The notes beneath the pieces were generated by a model. It made no database searches. It was not told where the DNA came from and saw only the letters and a list, made by a program, of their open reading frames with translations. From assembly GCF_039542905.1 (NCBI RefSeq), contig NZ_BAABIS010000001.1, positions 6,572,001-6,636,000 of the forward strand: a stretch of DNA of 64,000 nt, given 5' to 3'. The DNA comes from Kitasatospora terrestris. GTDB taxonomy: Bacteria; Actinomycetota; Actinomycetes; Streptomycetales; Streptomycetaceae. A program made the position numbers and the translations under genes. Shown here piece by piece: positions 56,995 to 64,000 of this stretch (the first letter of the stretch is position 1; each line of letters opens with the position of its first letter).

Positions 56995-58935
56995 GTGCTC
57001 CAGGACTCCCCGTCCCCGGTGTGGGACACGCTCGACCACCACTACGGCCCGGCCGGCGACCTTCCGGCGCTGATCGCCCGGTGCGCCGGTGCGGACCCGG
57101 AGACAGCGGACCGCGCGTTCGGCGAGCTGCACAACAAGGTCTTCCACCAAGGCGGAGCGGTCGTCTCCGCCGCGCCGCCGGTCCTTCCCGTGCTGCTCGG
57201 CTGGGCCGCCGACCCCGGCTGCCGGCTGCGGTGCGGAGCCGTCCGGCTGATCGGTTCACTGGCCAAGGTGGGGCGTCAGGCCGCGCCCCGGTTCGTCACG
57301 CCCGCCTGGCCCGCCGCCTGGGACGGCGCCGTCCCCGTCCTGGTGGAGCTGCTCGACGACCCGGACCCGCGGGTCCGCCGGGAGGTCGGCTTCCCGCTGG
57401 CCCAGGCCGTGCGGGCGGCCGACCGGGTCCTGCCCGCCCTCCACCGGCGCTGGCAGGTGGAGGAGGACGAGGCCGCCCGGATCGGCCTGGTCATGGCGGC
57501 GGGTCAGCTGCTCCGGCACCTGGACGGGGAGTGGCCGGCGGAGAGCGTCGACTGGCTGCTGTCGCTGACCGCCCGGCACGAGCCCGCGCAGCGGCTGGCC
57601 GGGGCGGTCGCCCTGCGCCGGAGCGGCCTGGGCGGGCGCGACGCCCGGCACATCGACGTCATCGCGGAGGCCCTCGGTCGCAGCGACGTCGGCCCCTGGG
57701 TCGACGCCTGGTGCGGACCCCACCGGCCCGACCGGCTGGCGCCGCAGGCGGACGCCGCGCTCGGCGACGACCGCGCCGGACGCGTCCGCCTCAGCACCCT
57801 GCTGCTGACCGGCCCGGGCGGACCTGGCGCCCCGGGGCTGTGGACCGCGGGCGAAGTGATGAGCCGCTGGCGCTCCCCGGTGGACGAGCTGCTGCCCCGG
57901 GTGGCCGATCGGCTGGCCGACCCGGACCCCGAGGTGCGGACCCTGGCCGTCGAACTGGTCGCTGCCTGCGGGAGTCGCGGCGTGCCGTGGGCCGACCGGC
58001 TGGCCGAACTCGCCCGCGCGCCCGAACCGGCCGTGGCGCTCGGAGCACTCCACGCGCTGTCCGGGATCGGGGACGCGCGGGTCGTCGCCCCGCTCGCCGA
58101 GCGGCTGGCGGCCGGCGACCCCGCCACGGCGTTCGCCTCGCGGGGCCTGGCCCACTTCGGGTGCGGGCCCACGCTGACCAGGCTCCTCGAACCGCTGCGG
58201 GCCCACGCGGACGTGCTGTTGCCACTGCTGATCGGGCGACTGCGAGCGGCCCGGACGCGCGACGAGCGGCGGGACCTCGTCCTGCTGCTCGCCGCCTGGG
58301 GGCCGGCGGCCGCCCCGGCCACCGGAGAACTGCTGCGACTGGTCGGGACGGAGGCCGAACCGTGGGCGCTCGACGCCCTGGTGGCCGTCGGCACGGCGCC
58401 GGCCCGGGAGGCGGTCCGGGCGGCAGGCCCGGACGGGCCCCCGGACGCCGGCCCGGGCGAGCGGCACCGCGTGGCCGTCCGGTACTGGCGCGCGAGCGGC
58501 GACCCGGAGCCGCTGCTCGCCCGGCTGGGGCAGGAGTCGGCGGACCTGCTGCCCGGGCTCGTCGCCGAGCTGGGGCCGCTCGCGCGCCGGTTGGAACCCC
58601 GACTGCGGGAGCGGGTCGGGCCGCGCGAGCGGGACTGGAACCAGGTCGACCTCGCCCACGCGCTGTGGCGGATCACGGGGACGCCCGAGGACGCCCACGC
58701 CACCGTCGTCGCGCTGCGGTTCGCGCTGCCCGGGGAGGCCGGGATCGGGAGGCGCGCCGAGCGGTCGATCGCCCGGATCGGCGGGATCGGCCCGGACGCG
58801 GCGGGTGCCGCGCCGCTGCTGCGGCCGCTGCTGACCGTGGACCGGCGTCCGGTGCCCGGTCAGGGCGTCAGCGCGATCGCGGACGACGACCGGCTCTGCG
58901 CGACGGTCGGGCGCACGCTCTCCCGTCTCGGGTAG
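56995..58935 (+). CDS. HEAT-repeat protein of unknown function
   Basis: A 646-residue alpha-solenoid protein, with HEAT-like repeats from about residue 40 to the end: VLVELLDDPDPRVRREV, VADRLADPDPEVRTLAVELVAACG and VVAPLAERLAAGDPATAFASRGLAHFG are typical units. No enzymatic domain or signal peptide is seen, so a cytosolic scaffold or binding role is likely. GTG 56995 is preceded only by purine-rich AGAAGAAG. It uses slightly more varied codons than its neighbours and stands as a single gene between the two-component system and the nitronate monooxygenase. Confidence 0.75.
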   Translation: MLQDSPSPVWDTLDHHYGPAGDLPALIARCAGADPETADRAFGELHNKVFHQGGAVVSAAPPVLPVLLGWAADPGCRLRCGAVRLIGSLAKVGRQAAPRFVTPAWPAAWDGAVPVLVELLDDPDPRVRREVGFPLAQAVRAADRVLPALHRRWQVEEDEAARIGLVMAAGQLLRHLDGEWPAESVDWLLSLTARHEPAQRLAGAVALRRSGLGGRDARHIDVIAEALGRSDVGPWVDAWCGPHRPDRLAPQADAALGDDRAGRVRLSTLLLTGPGGPGAPGLWTAGEVMSRWRSPVDELLPRVADRLADPDPEVRTLAVELVAACGSRGVPWADRLAELARAPEPAVALGALHALSGIGDARVVAPLAERLAAGDPATAFASRGLAHFGCGPTLTRLLEPLRAHADVLLPLLIGRLRAARTRDERRDLVLLLAAWGPAAAPATGELLRLVGTEAEPWALDALVAVGTAPAREAVRAAGPDGPPDAGPGERHRVAVRYWRASGDPEPLLARLGQESADLLPGLVAELGPLARRLEPRLRERVGPRERDWNQVDLAHALWRITGTPEDAHATVVALRFALPGEAGIGRRAERSIARIGGIGPDAAGAAPLLRPLLTVDRRPVPGQGVSAIADDDRLCATVGRTLSRLG

Positions 58936-59092
58936 GGCTCGGATCGTGTCATCCCGGCCGGGGCGGGGACGGCGACGACCCTGCGGCGGTCCGCGGCGCG
59001 GGGAGCTGACGGGGTGTCGTGTCGGGGTGCCGGCGGCGGGGCGGGCCGTGCGTAGGGTGGCCGGGACGGAGCAGCTGCGGAAGGTGGTCGGG

Positions 59093-60106
59093 ATGGGGCT
59101 CGGGCTCGCGGTCGGGGTGGTGGCGGCGCCGATGGCCGGCGGCGGGTCGACGCCGGAGCTGGTGGCGGCGGTCGGCGGGGCCGGCGGGCTGGGCTTCCTG
59201 GCGGCCGGGTACCGGACGGCGGCCGGGATGGCGGAGCAGATCCGTGCCACCCGGGCGCTGACGGACCGTCCGTTCGGGATGAACCTGTTCGTGCCGGGTC
59301 CGGCGGCCGATCCGGCGGTGGTGGCGGCGTACCGGGAGCGGCTGCTGCCGGAGGCGCGGCGGTGGGGCGTGGAGCTGCCGGAGCGGGTGGCGGAGGACCG
59401 GGACGACTGGGAGGCGAAGCTGGCGGCGCTGGTGGCCGACCCGGTGGCGTACGTGTCGTACACCTTCGGGCTGCCGAGCGCGGCGGAGGCGGCCCAGGTG
59501 CGGGCGGCGGGCACGGTGCAGGTGGGGACGGTGACGAGCGCCGCGGAGGCGGTGGCGGCGGCCGGGCGGGGCATGGACGCGCTGACCGTGCAGGGCCCGG
59601 AGGCGGGCGGGCACCGGGGGACGCACCGAGCGGAGGACGAGCCGGGCAGCGCCCCGCTGCTCGAACTGCTGGCGGCGGTACGGCGGGTGACGGACCTGCC
59701 GCTGATCGCGGCGGGCGGCCTGGCGGACGGCCCGGGCATCGCGGCGGCGCTGGACGCGGGCGCGGAGGCGGTGCAGCTGGGCACGGCGTTCCTGCGCAGC
59801 GACGAGTCGGGGGCGTCCCCGGCGCACCGGCGGGCGCTGCTGGAGCTGGGGGAGACGGTGGTGACCCGGGCGTTCACCGGGCGGCCGGCGCGGGGGCTGC
59901 GCAACGCGTTCATCGACCGGTACCAGCCGTACGCGCCGACCGGCTACCCGGAGGTGCACCACCTGACCCAGCCGCTGCGGGCGGCGGCGACCCGGCGCGC
60001 GGACCTGGACGCGATGCACCTGTGGGCGGGCACCGGCCACCGGCTGGCCCGGACCGGCCCGGCCGCCCGGCTGACCCGGGCGCTGTGGGCGGAGGCGGGG
60101 AGGTAG
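59093..60106 (+). CDS. Nitronate monooxygenase (2-nitropropane dioxygenase family)
   Basis: A 337-residue FMN-dependent TIM-barrel protein of the nitronate monooxygenase family. VVAAPMAGGGSTPELVAAV is the N-terminal signature, QGPEAGGHRGTH carries the catalytic His, and LPLIAAGGLADGPGIAAAL binds the FMN phosphate. It detoxifies alkyl nitronates such as propionate-3-nitronate. ATG 59093 is chosen for GGAAGG 8 nt upstream; the much longer frame is probably not translated. Codons end in G more than in the neighbouring genes, a possible sign of different origin. Confidence 0.85.
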   Translation: MGLGLAVGVVAAPMAGGGSTPELVAAVGGAGGLGFLAAGYRTAAGMAEQIRATRALTDRPFGMNLFVPGPAADPAVVAAYRERLLPEARRWGVELPERVAEDRDDWEAKLAALVADPVAYVSYTFGLPSAAEAAQVRAAGTVQVGTVTSAAEAVAAAGRGMDALTVQGPEAGGHRGTHRAEDEPGSAPLLELLAAVRRVTDLPLIAAGGLADGPGIAAALDAGAEAVQLGTAFLRSDESGASPAHRRALLELGETVVTRAFTGRPARGLRNAFIDRYQPYAPTGYPEVHHLTQPLRAAATRRADLDAMHLWAGTGHRLARTGPAARLTRALWAEAGR

Positions 60107-60146
60107 CGCTCTCCTCCGGCCACCTCGTCGATTGGACTGGACCATT

Positions 60147-60160
60147 GGCCTGGCCAGGCC
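60147..60160. promoter_or_regulatory. 14-bp palindrome before the acyltransferase gene
   Basis: GGCCTGGCCAGGCC is a perfect palindrome 73 nt before GTG 60233, next to TTGGACTGGACCATTGG. It may be an operator for a nearby regulator, but G/C-rich palindromes arise easily here. Confidence 0.3.
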
Positions 60161-60232
60161 CTAGGGTCTGAAGTCGCCTCCGCCGCAGGTCGGTTGGTGT
60201 CCGGACGGACTTTCGCCCCCGAGGGAGCAGTC

Positions 60233-61588
60233 GTGAGCGCCTGGCCGCAGTTCCGTGGAGTCCGGACCGTCACCGCCGGGCGGGCGACCGGGACGGTGGT
60301 GCGCTGCGGGCTGACCGACACCATGCTCGCCGACCTCTCGGTCTCGGTGGTGCACTTCTACGAGCGGGCGCTGGACGAGGACCGGCTGGCGTCCGGCCTG
60401 GCCGCCGCCCTGGCCGCCGTCCCGGAGTTCGGCGGCCGGCTGCGCACCGCCGACGACGGTGTGCTGGAGATCGTCTGCGACGACGCCGGGGTGCCGATGG
60501 CCGCCTACGAGGTGGACGGCACCCTGGAGGAGCTGATGGGCCGGGTGACCGCGCCCGGCGGCGGCGACCTGGTCGACCCGGTGGACGCCGCGAAGGCGCG
60601 CGGCGGCGGCCTGCCGCTGTTCACCGTACGGGTGACCCGCCCCTCGGCCGGCGGTACGGCGCTCGGCTGCTCCTGGCACCACGCGGTGGGCGACCTGCAG
60701 TCGTTCATGCTGCTGATGCGGGCCTGGTCGGCGGCGGTGGAGGGCGGCACCGTCGAACCGGCCGTGCAGGTGGTGGACCGCGAGGCGTACCTGGAGCGGC
60801 ACCTGCCCGCGACGGACTGCGGACGGCCGGGCTTCCGGGTGCCGGACGCGGCGGAGGCGGCGGCGCTGGCCGCCGAGGTGGCGGCGGCGGGACGGGCCAA
60901 CCGGACCCTGCAGGTGTTCTTCGCCGAGGAGGAGGTCGCCCGGCTGCACCGGGAGGCGGCCGACGCGGCGGGGCGCCGGCTGAGCGCGGGCGACGCGCTG
61001 ACCGCGCACGTGGTGGCCACCCTGCGGGAGCTGGACGGCGACACCGGGACCAGGTGGGTCACCGTGCCGGTGAACGTCCGCCGCGCGCTGGGGATGCCGG
61101 CGACGCTGGTCGGCAACCCGCTGAGCGAGATCCACCTGCCGTGGGCGCCCGCCCAGGGGCCGGCGGCGCTGGCCGGGGCCCTGCGCGACGCGGTGCTGCG
61201 CTTCCCCGAGGACCACCTCAACCTGCGGTCCAACCTGGACTTCCTGCGGGCGCTGGGCCGGGAGCGGACGGGGGAGTGCGTGCCGCTCGGCTTCGATCCG
61301 GCGAACCGGCGGTTCAGCCTGTCGAACTGGTCGCGGTTCGGGCTGTACGAGGTGGTGTTCGAGGGGCGGCCGCCGGTCTTCTTCAGCCCGGCGGGCAACT
61401 TCCCGGTGCCGTGGATGTCCTGGATGGCGGAGGGGTTCGGCGGCCGGGGCTTCCTGCTGACCGTGGTGCTGCCGGCCCGGCTCGCCGCCCGGCTGCGCGG
61501 CGGGGCGGGCCGGGCGGCGCTGCACCGCCACCGCCGGGCGGAGGACGGGCTGCCCGCGCTCGCGCGCGGCCTGGCCAAGCTGCTGTAG
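60233..61588 (+). CDS. BAHD-like acyltransferase (transferase family)
   Basis: A 451-residue acyltransferase with the HxxxD motif as SWHHAVGDLQS and a late SNWSRFGLYEVVFEGRPPVF that stands where plant BAHD enzymes have DFGWG. It probably transfers an acyl group from CoA to an alcohol or amine of a small molecule. SAGDALTAHVVATLRELDGDTG and VNVRRALGMPATLVGNPLSE are typical mid-regions. GTG 60233 follows GAGGGAG. Bacterial BAHD-like proteins are uncommon and are linked to specialised metabolism, but no other biosynthetic gene is adjacent. Confidence 0.78.
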   Translation: MSAWPQFRGVRTVTAGRATGTVVRCGLTDTMLADLSVSVVHFYERALDEDRLASGLAAALAAVPEFGGRLRTADDGVLEIVCDDAGVPMAAYEVDGTLEELMGRVTAPGGGDLVDPVDAAKARGGGLPLFTVRVTRPSAGGTALGCSWHHAVGDLQSFMLLMRAWSAAVEGGTVEPAVQVVDREAYLERHLPATDCGRPGFRVPDAAEAAALAAEVAAAGRANRTLQVFFAEEEVARLHREAADAAGRRLSAGDALTAHVVATLRELDGDTGTRWVTVPVNVRRALGMPATLVGNPLSEIHLPWAPAQGPAALAGALRDAVLRFPEDHLNLRSNLDFLRALGRERTGECVPLGFDPANRRFSLSNWSRFGLYEVVFEGRPPVFFSPAGNFPVPWMSWMAEGFGGRGFLLTVVLPARLAARLRGGAGRAALHRHRRAEDGLPALARGLAKLL

Positions 61589-61610
61589 CGGGCGGCGGGA
61601 CGGCCGGCGG

Positions 61611-61985
61611 CTACGGGGCGATCGCCGAGCGGTAGAAGTCGACCTTGTGCTGAAGGTAGGCCCGCTGGCGGCGCAGCAGCTCGATCTGCTCGTCCACCTG
61701 GGCCGAGTGCTCCAGCAGGACGGCCAGCCGGTCGGCGAAGGTGTGCTCGCCGTCGCGGACCAGTTCGGCGAAGCGGAGCATGTCGGCGATCGGCATGCCG
61801 GTGTCGCGCAGGCAGCGCAGCACGCCGAGCCACTCCAGGTCGGCGGGGGTGAAGCGGCGGTGCCCGCTGGCGGAGCGCTCCACCCCGTCCAGCAGGCCGA
61901 TCTTCTCGTAGTACCGCAGGGTGTCCAGGCTGAAGCCCGACTCGGCGACGGCCTGGGCGGGGGTCAGATAGCTGATCGTCGACAT
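61611..61985 (-). CDS. MerR-family transcriptional regulator
   Basis: A 124-residue MerR-type regulator. The winged helix reads GFSLDTLRYYEKIGLLDGVERSASGHRRF, followed by a dimerisation coiled coil (about 75-115, VDEQIELLRRQRAYLQHKVDFY). It lacks the Cys residues of metal sensors, and the sensor part is short. ATG 61985 is in front of a 16-bp palindrome, so autoregulation is likely. It lies between the convergent acyltransferase gene and the aminopeptidase gene, either of which could be a target. Confidence 0.9.
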   Translation of the reverse strand: MSTISYLTPAQAVAESGFSLDTLRYYEKIGLLDGVERSASGHRRFTPADLEWLGVLRCLRDTGMPIADMLRFAELVRDGEHTFADRLAVLLEHSAQVDEQIELLRRQRAYLQHKVDFYRSAIAP

Positions 61986-62008
61986 GGCATCAGATCATGC
62001 CGGGTCAG

Positions 62009-62024
62009 CTGGAGCGCGCTCCAG
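62009..62024. promoter_or_regulatory. 16-bp palindromic operator before the MerR gene
   Basis: CTGGAGCGCGCTCCAG is a perfect palindrome 24-39 nt upstream of the MerR start codon, inside the 62-nt gap between the MerR and aminopeptidase genes. MerR proteins bind such sites between -35 and -10, though no clear hexamers could be placed. Confidence 0.6.
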
Positions 62025-62047
62025 GCATTATCCGGCGCGGGCCGCGG

Positions 62048-63502
62048 TCAGCCCAGCAGGGCGCCCATCCACTCCTCGACGTCGTCGGCGGTGCGCGGCA
62101 GCTCGGCGGACATCAGCCGCGCCCCGTCCGCGGTGATCACCAGGTCGTCCTCGATCCGGACGCCGATGCCGCGCAGTTCGAGGGGCAGCGTCTCGTCGTC
62201 GGGCTGGAGGTAGAGGCCGGGTTCGACGGTGAGCACCATGCCCTCCTCCAGCACGCCGTCCAGGTAGGTGGCGGCCCGGGCCCGGGCGCAGTCGTGCAGG
62301 TCGAGGCCGAGCATGTGCCCGCTGCTGCACAGGGTGTAGCGGCGGTGCAGGCCGACGTCGTCGCGCAGCGACTCCTCGGCGGGCACCCGCAGCACCCCCC
62401 AGTCGGCCAGCCCCTCGACGATCACCCGCATCGCCGCGCGGTGGAAGTCGCGGAAGGAGGCACCGGGCTTGAGGGTGGCGATGCCGGCGCTCTGGGCGGC
62501 CAGCACCAGGTCGTACACCTCGCGCTGGACGGGGGAGAAGGTGCCGCTGATCGGCAGGGTGCGGGTGATGTCGGCGGTGTAGAGGGAGTCCGTCTCCACG
62601 CCGGCGTCGAGCAGCAGCAGCTGGGTGGGGTCGAGCGGGCCGTCGTTGCGGATCCAGTGCAGCGAGCAGGCGTGCGCGCCGGAGGCCACGATGGTGTCGT
62701 AGCCGACGCCGTTGCCCTCGGCGCGGGCGCGCTGGTTGAAGGCGCCCTCCAGCCAGCGTTCGCCGCGCGGGTGGCGCAGCGCCGCGGGCAGGGCGCGGAC
62801 CACGTCGGCGAAGCCGGTGACGGTGTGGTCGACGGACAGCTGCAGCTGCTCGACCTCCCAGGCGTCCTTGACCAGGCGCAGCTCGGCGAGGACGGCGGCG
62901 AATTCGCCGTCGGCGAAGGCGGTGGCGGCACACGGGCGCCCGGTGGCGGCGTCCACCGCGGGGTCGGTGCCGGTGAGCACCCGGGTGGCGGGCTGCGGGC
63001 CGTCCAGCAGGGCGGCGAGCCGGTCCAGGTGGACGGTGCGGATGCCGGTCAGCTGCTCGGCCTCGGCCAGTTCGGGGCGGCGGCCGACCCAGAACTCGCC
63101 GTGCCGGCGGTCGCCGTAGAACTCCCGGCTGCCGGGGGTGCGCTGCGAGCGCGGCCGGGCGTAGAGCACGGCCTCGCCGGTGGGTTCGACGACCAGGACG
63201 TGGCCGACCTGGTCCTCGCCGGTGAGGCCGGTGAGGTGGGCGTACGCGCTGTGCGGGCGGAAGCGGTAGTCGCAGGAGTTGGACCGCACGTGCAACTGCC
63301 CGGCGGGGACGACCAGCCGCTCGCCGGGGAAGGCGGCGGCCAGCCGGGCGCGCCGGGCCGGGGTGACGTGGTGGCCGGGGGTGCGGGCGTCGGCAGGCAG
63401 CGGGGTGGGGGCCCAGCCCTGGGTGAGGAAGGCGGCCAGGGTCTCGGAGACCGGGAGGTCGTGGCTGCCGGTGGCGAGTGCGGCGAGGGGGTCGGCGGTC
63501 AT
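62048..63502 (-). CDS. Xaa-Pro aminopeptidase (aminopeptidase P family)
   Basis: A 484-residue metallopeptidase of family M24B that removes the N-terminal residue from peptides with proline in second place. The N-terminal domain (about 45-215) includes RSNSCDYRFRPHSAYAHLTG. The C-terminal pita-bread domain carries the two-metal ligands: LLLDAGVETDSLYTADITRTLP (two Asp), SSGHMLGLDLHD (His), TVEPGLY (Glu) and GVRIEDDLVIT (Glu). ATG 63502 follows AGGAGC. The enzyme would free proline- or hydroxyproline-starting peptides, which fits the divergent peptide-binding protein gene and the cluster 10 kb upstream. Confidence 0.92.
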   Translation of the reverse strand: MTADPLAALATGSHDLPVSETLAAFLTQGWAPTPLPADARTPGHHVTPARRARLAAAFPGERLVVPAGQLHVRSNSCDYRFRPHSAYAHLTGLTGEDQVGHVLVVEPTGEAVLYARPRSQRTPGSREFYGDRRHGEFWVGRRPELAEAEQLTGIRTVHLDRLAALLDGPQPATRVLTGTDPAVDAATGRPCAATAFADGEFAAVLAELRLVKDAWEVEQLQLSVDHTVTGFADVVRALPAALRHPRGERWLEGAFNQRARAEGNGVGYDTIVASGAHACSLHWIRNDGPLDPTQLLLLDAGVETDSLYTADITRTLPISGTFSPVQREVYDLVLAAQSAGIATLKPGASFRDFHRAAMRVIVEGLADWGVLRVPAEESLRDDVGLHRRYTLCSSGHMLGLDLHDCARARAATYLDGVLEEGMVLTVEPGLYLQPDDETLPLELRGIGVRIEDDLVITADGARLMSAELPRTADDVEEWMGALLG

Positions 63503-63600
63503 GGCTGCTCCTGGGTGCGGCGCGGAACCTGCGAACTATGAGAAGTGGGACACGGGTTGCGGAAGGTCAGGACACGTCTCGATAACGGCCCGCACACCTC

Positions 63601-63645
63601 TTGCGCTGTGAAATTTCACATTACTATGTTACGGGTCACACCTCA
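63601..63645. promoter_or_regulatory. Promoter region with palindrome before the right-edge binding-protein gene
   Basis: An A/T-rich patch holds TTGCGC (63601-63606), the perfect 14-bp palindrome TGTGAAATTTCACA (63607-63620) and TACTAT/TATGTT (63622-63630), which together suggest a regulated promoter with an operator between its elements. GTCACACCTCA (63635-63645) also occurs at 46791-46801 before the deaminase gene. Direction towards the binding-protein gene is inferred. Confidence 0.55.
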
Positions 63646-63707
63646 GAGCGGGCCAGATGCGGCCGGGTAGATCCCGAAGAGCGGCCCCCCATCGTGGAGT
63701 TGCACAC

Positions 63708-64000
63708 ATGAACAGGCGTACCCACACCGCCATCGCGGCGGCCATCGCGGCGGCACTGACCCTCGGACTCGGCGCGTGCAGCAGCACCGGCGGCGACGCG
63801 GGCGACGGCGGCCAGCAGGGCGTGACCACCGAGGGCAACGGCATCATCGGGGGTACGCCGGTCAAGGGCGGCACCCTCACCATCCTGTCCAACCAGGACT
63901 TCGACCAGCTCGACCCGGCCCGCAACTGGACCATGCCGGTCATGGACGTCGGCGTCCGGATGCTCTACCGCACGCTCACCACCTTCAAGGCCGCCCCGGG
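63708..64000 (+). CDS. ABC transporter substrate-binding lipoprotein (partial, N-terminus)
   Basis: Only the first 97 codons are in the window. The signal peptide MNRRTHTAIAAAIAAALTLGLGACSS ends in the lipobox LGAC, so the protein is a lipoprotein. The mature part begins with a Gly/Asp-rich linker, then GGTLTILSNQDFDQLDPARNW and VMDVGVRMLYRTLTTF, the start of the SBP_5 peptide-binding fold. ATG 63708 follows TGGAG. Divergent from the Xaa-Pro aminopeptidase gene, it probably binds peptides for import; permease and ATPase genes would be expected to the right. Confidence 0.85.
   Translation, partial: MNRRTHTAIAAAIAAALTLGLGACSSTGGDAGDGGQQGVTTEGNGIIGGTPVKGGTLTILSNQDFDQLDPARNWTMPVMDVGVRMLYRTLTTFKAAP

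Overview
The window is high-GC actinobacterial DNA, most likely from a streptomycete (Streptomyces/Kitasatospora type). Supporting evidence: frequent GTG starts, third-position G/C codons, GTGA/ATGA start-stop overlaps, mycothiol biosynthesis (mshC), a complete Pup-proteasome locus (arc, dop, pup, prcB, prcA, pafA, pafB, pafC), Tat genes directly downstream, and the streptomycete-type order of DUF3090, SCO1664-family, mshC and a PAC2 gene. I saw no rRNA, tRNA, CRISPR array or insertion sequence.

Layout. 1-10 kb: a RecD2-like helicase cut by the left edge, with a degenerate ATP site, an aldo/keto reductase, an LLM-class oxidoreductase, CorA, a histidine phosphatase, DUF3090, a kinase-like SCO1664-family protein, mshC and a PAC2-family protein (probable ParJ). 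10-16 kb: accessory-looking carbohydrate genes: a LacI regulator, a DUF1304/TetR pair with clear operators, a secreted GH92 mannosidase with a ricin-type lectin domain, and a GH18-like protein. 16-27 kb: metH, a HAD phosphatase, an orphan peptide-binding lipoprotein, a PD-(D/E)XK nuclease directly abutting a response regulator, an intramembrane metalloprotease, trmI, a small membrane-anchored protein and a ferredoxin. 27.7-39.4 kb: the Pup-proteasome system with three FKBP-type prolyl isomerases between pafA and pafBC. 39.4-43.7 kb: small zinc-ribbon, membrane, DUF6325 and SHOCT proteins, an MFS exporter, tatA and tatC.

43.8-53.0 kb: a self-contained hydroxyproline catabolic cluster. A three-gene FAD/2Fe-2S dehydrogenase, a DapA-family deaminase, a 4-hydroxyproline epimerase and a semialdehyde dehydrogenase account for conversion of trans-4-hydroxy-L-proline to 2-oxoglutarate. 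A second proline-racemase-family enzyme and an ornithine-cyclodeaminase-family protein follow, then a GntR/FCD regulator. Three promoters in the cluster carry related GTGACAT / ATGTnACA motifs over or beside the -10 region, which suggests one local regulon. The shared string GTCACACCTCA recurs before a peptide-binding lipoprotein at the right edge, beside a gene for a proline-specific aminopeptidase.

53-64 kb: a MacB-like ABC exporter divergent from a two-component system, a HEAT-repeat protein, a nitronate monooxygenase, a BAHD-like acyltransferase, a MerR regulator, the Xaa-Pro aminopeptidase and the truncated binding protein. Perfect-stem hairpins separate most of the transcription units. 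All functional calls come from reading sequence motifs and gene context; no database search was run.
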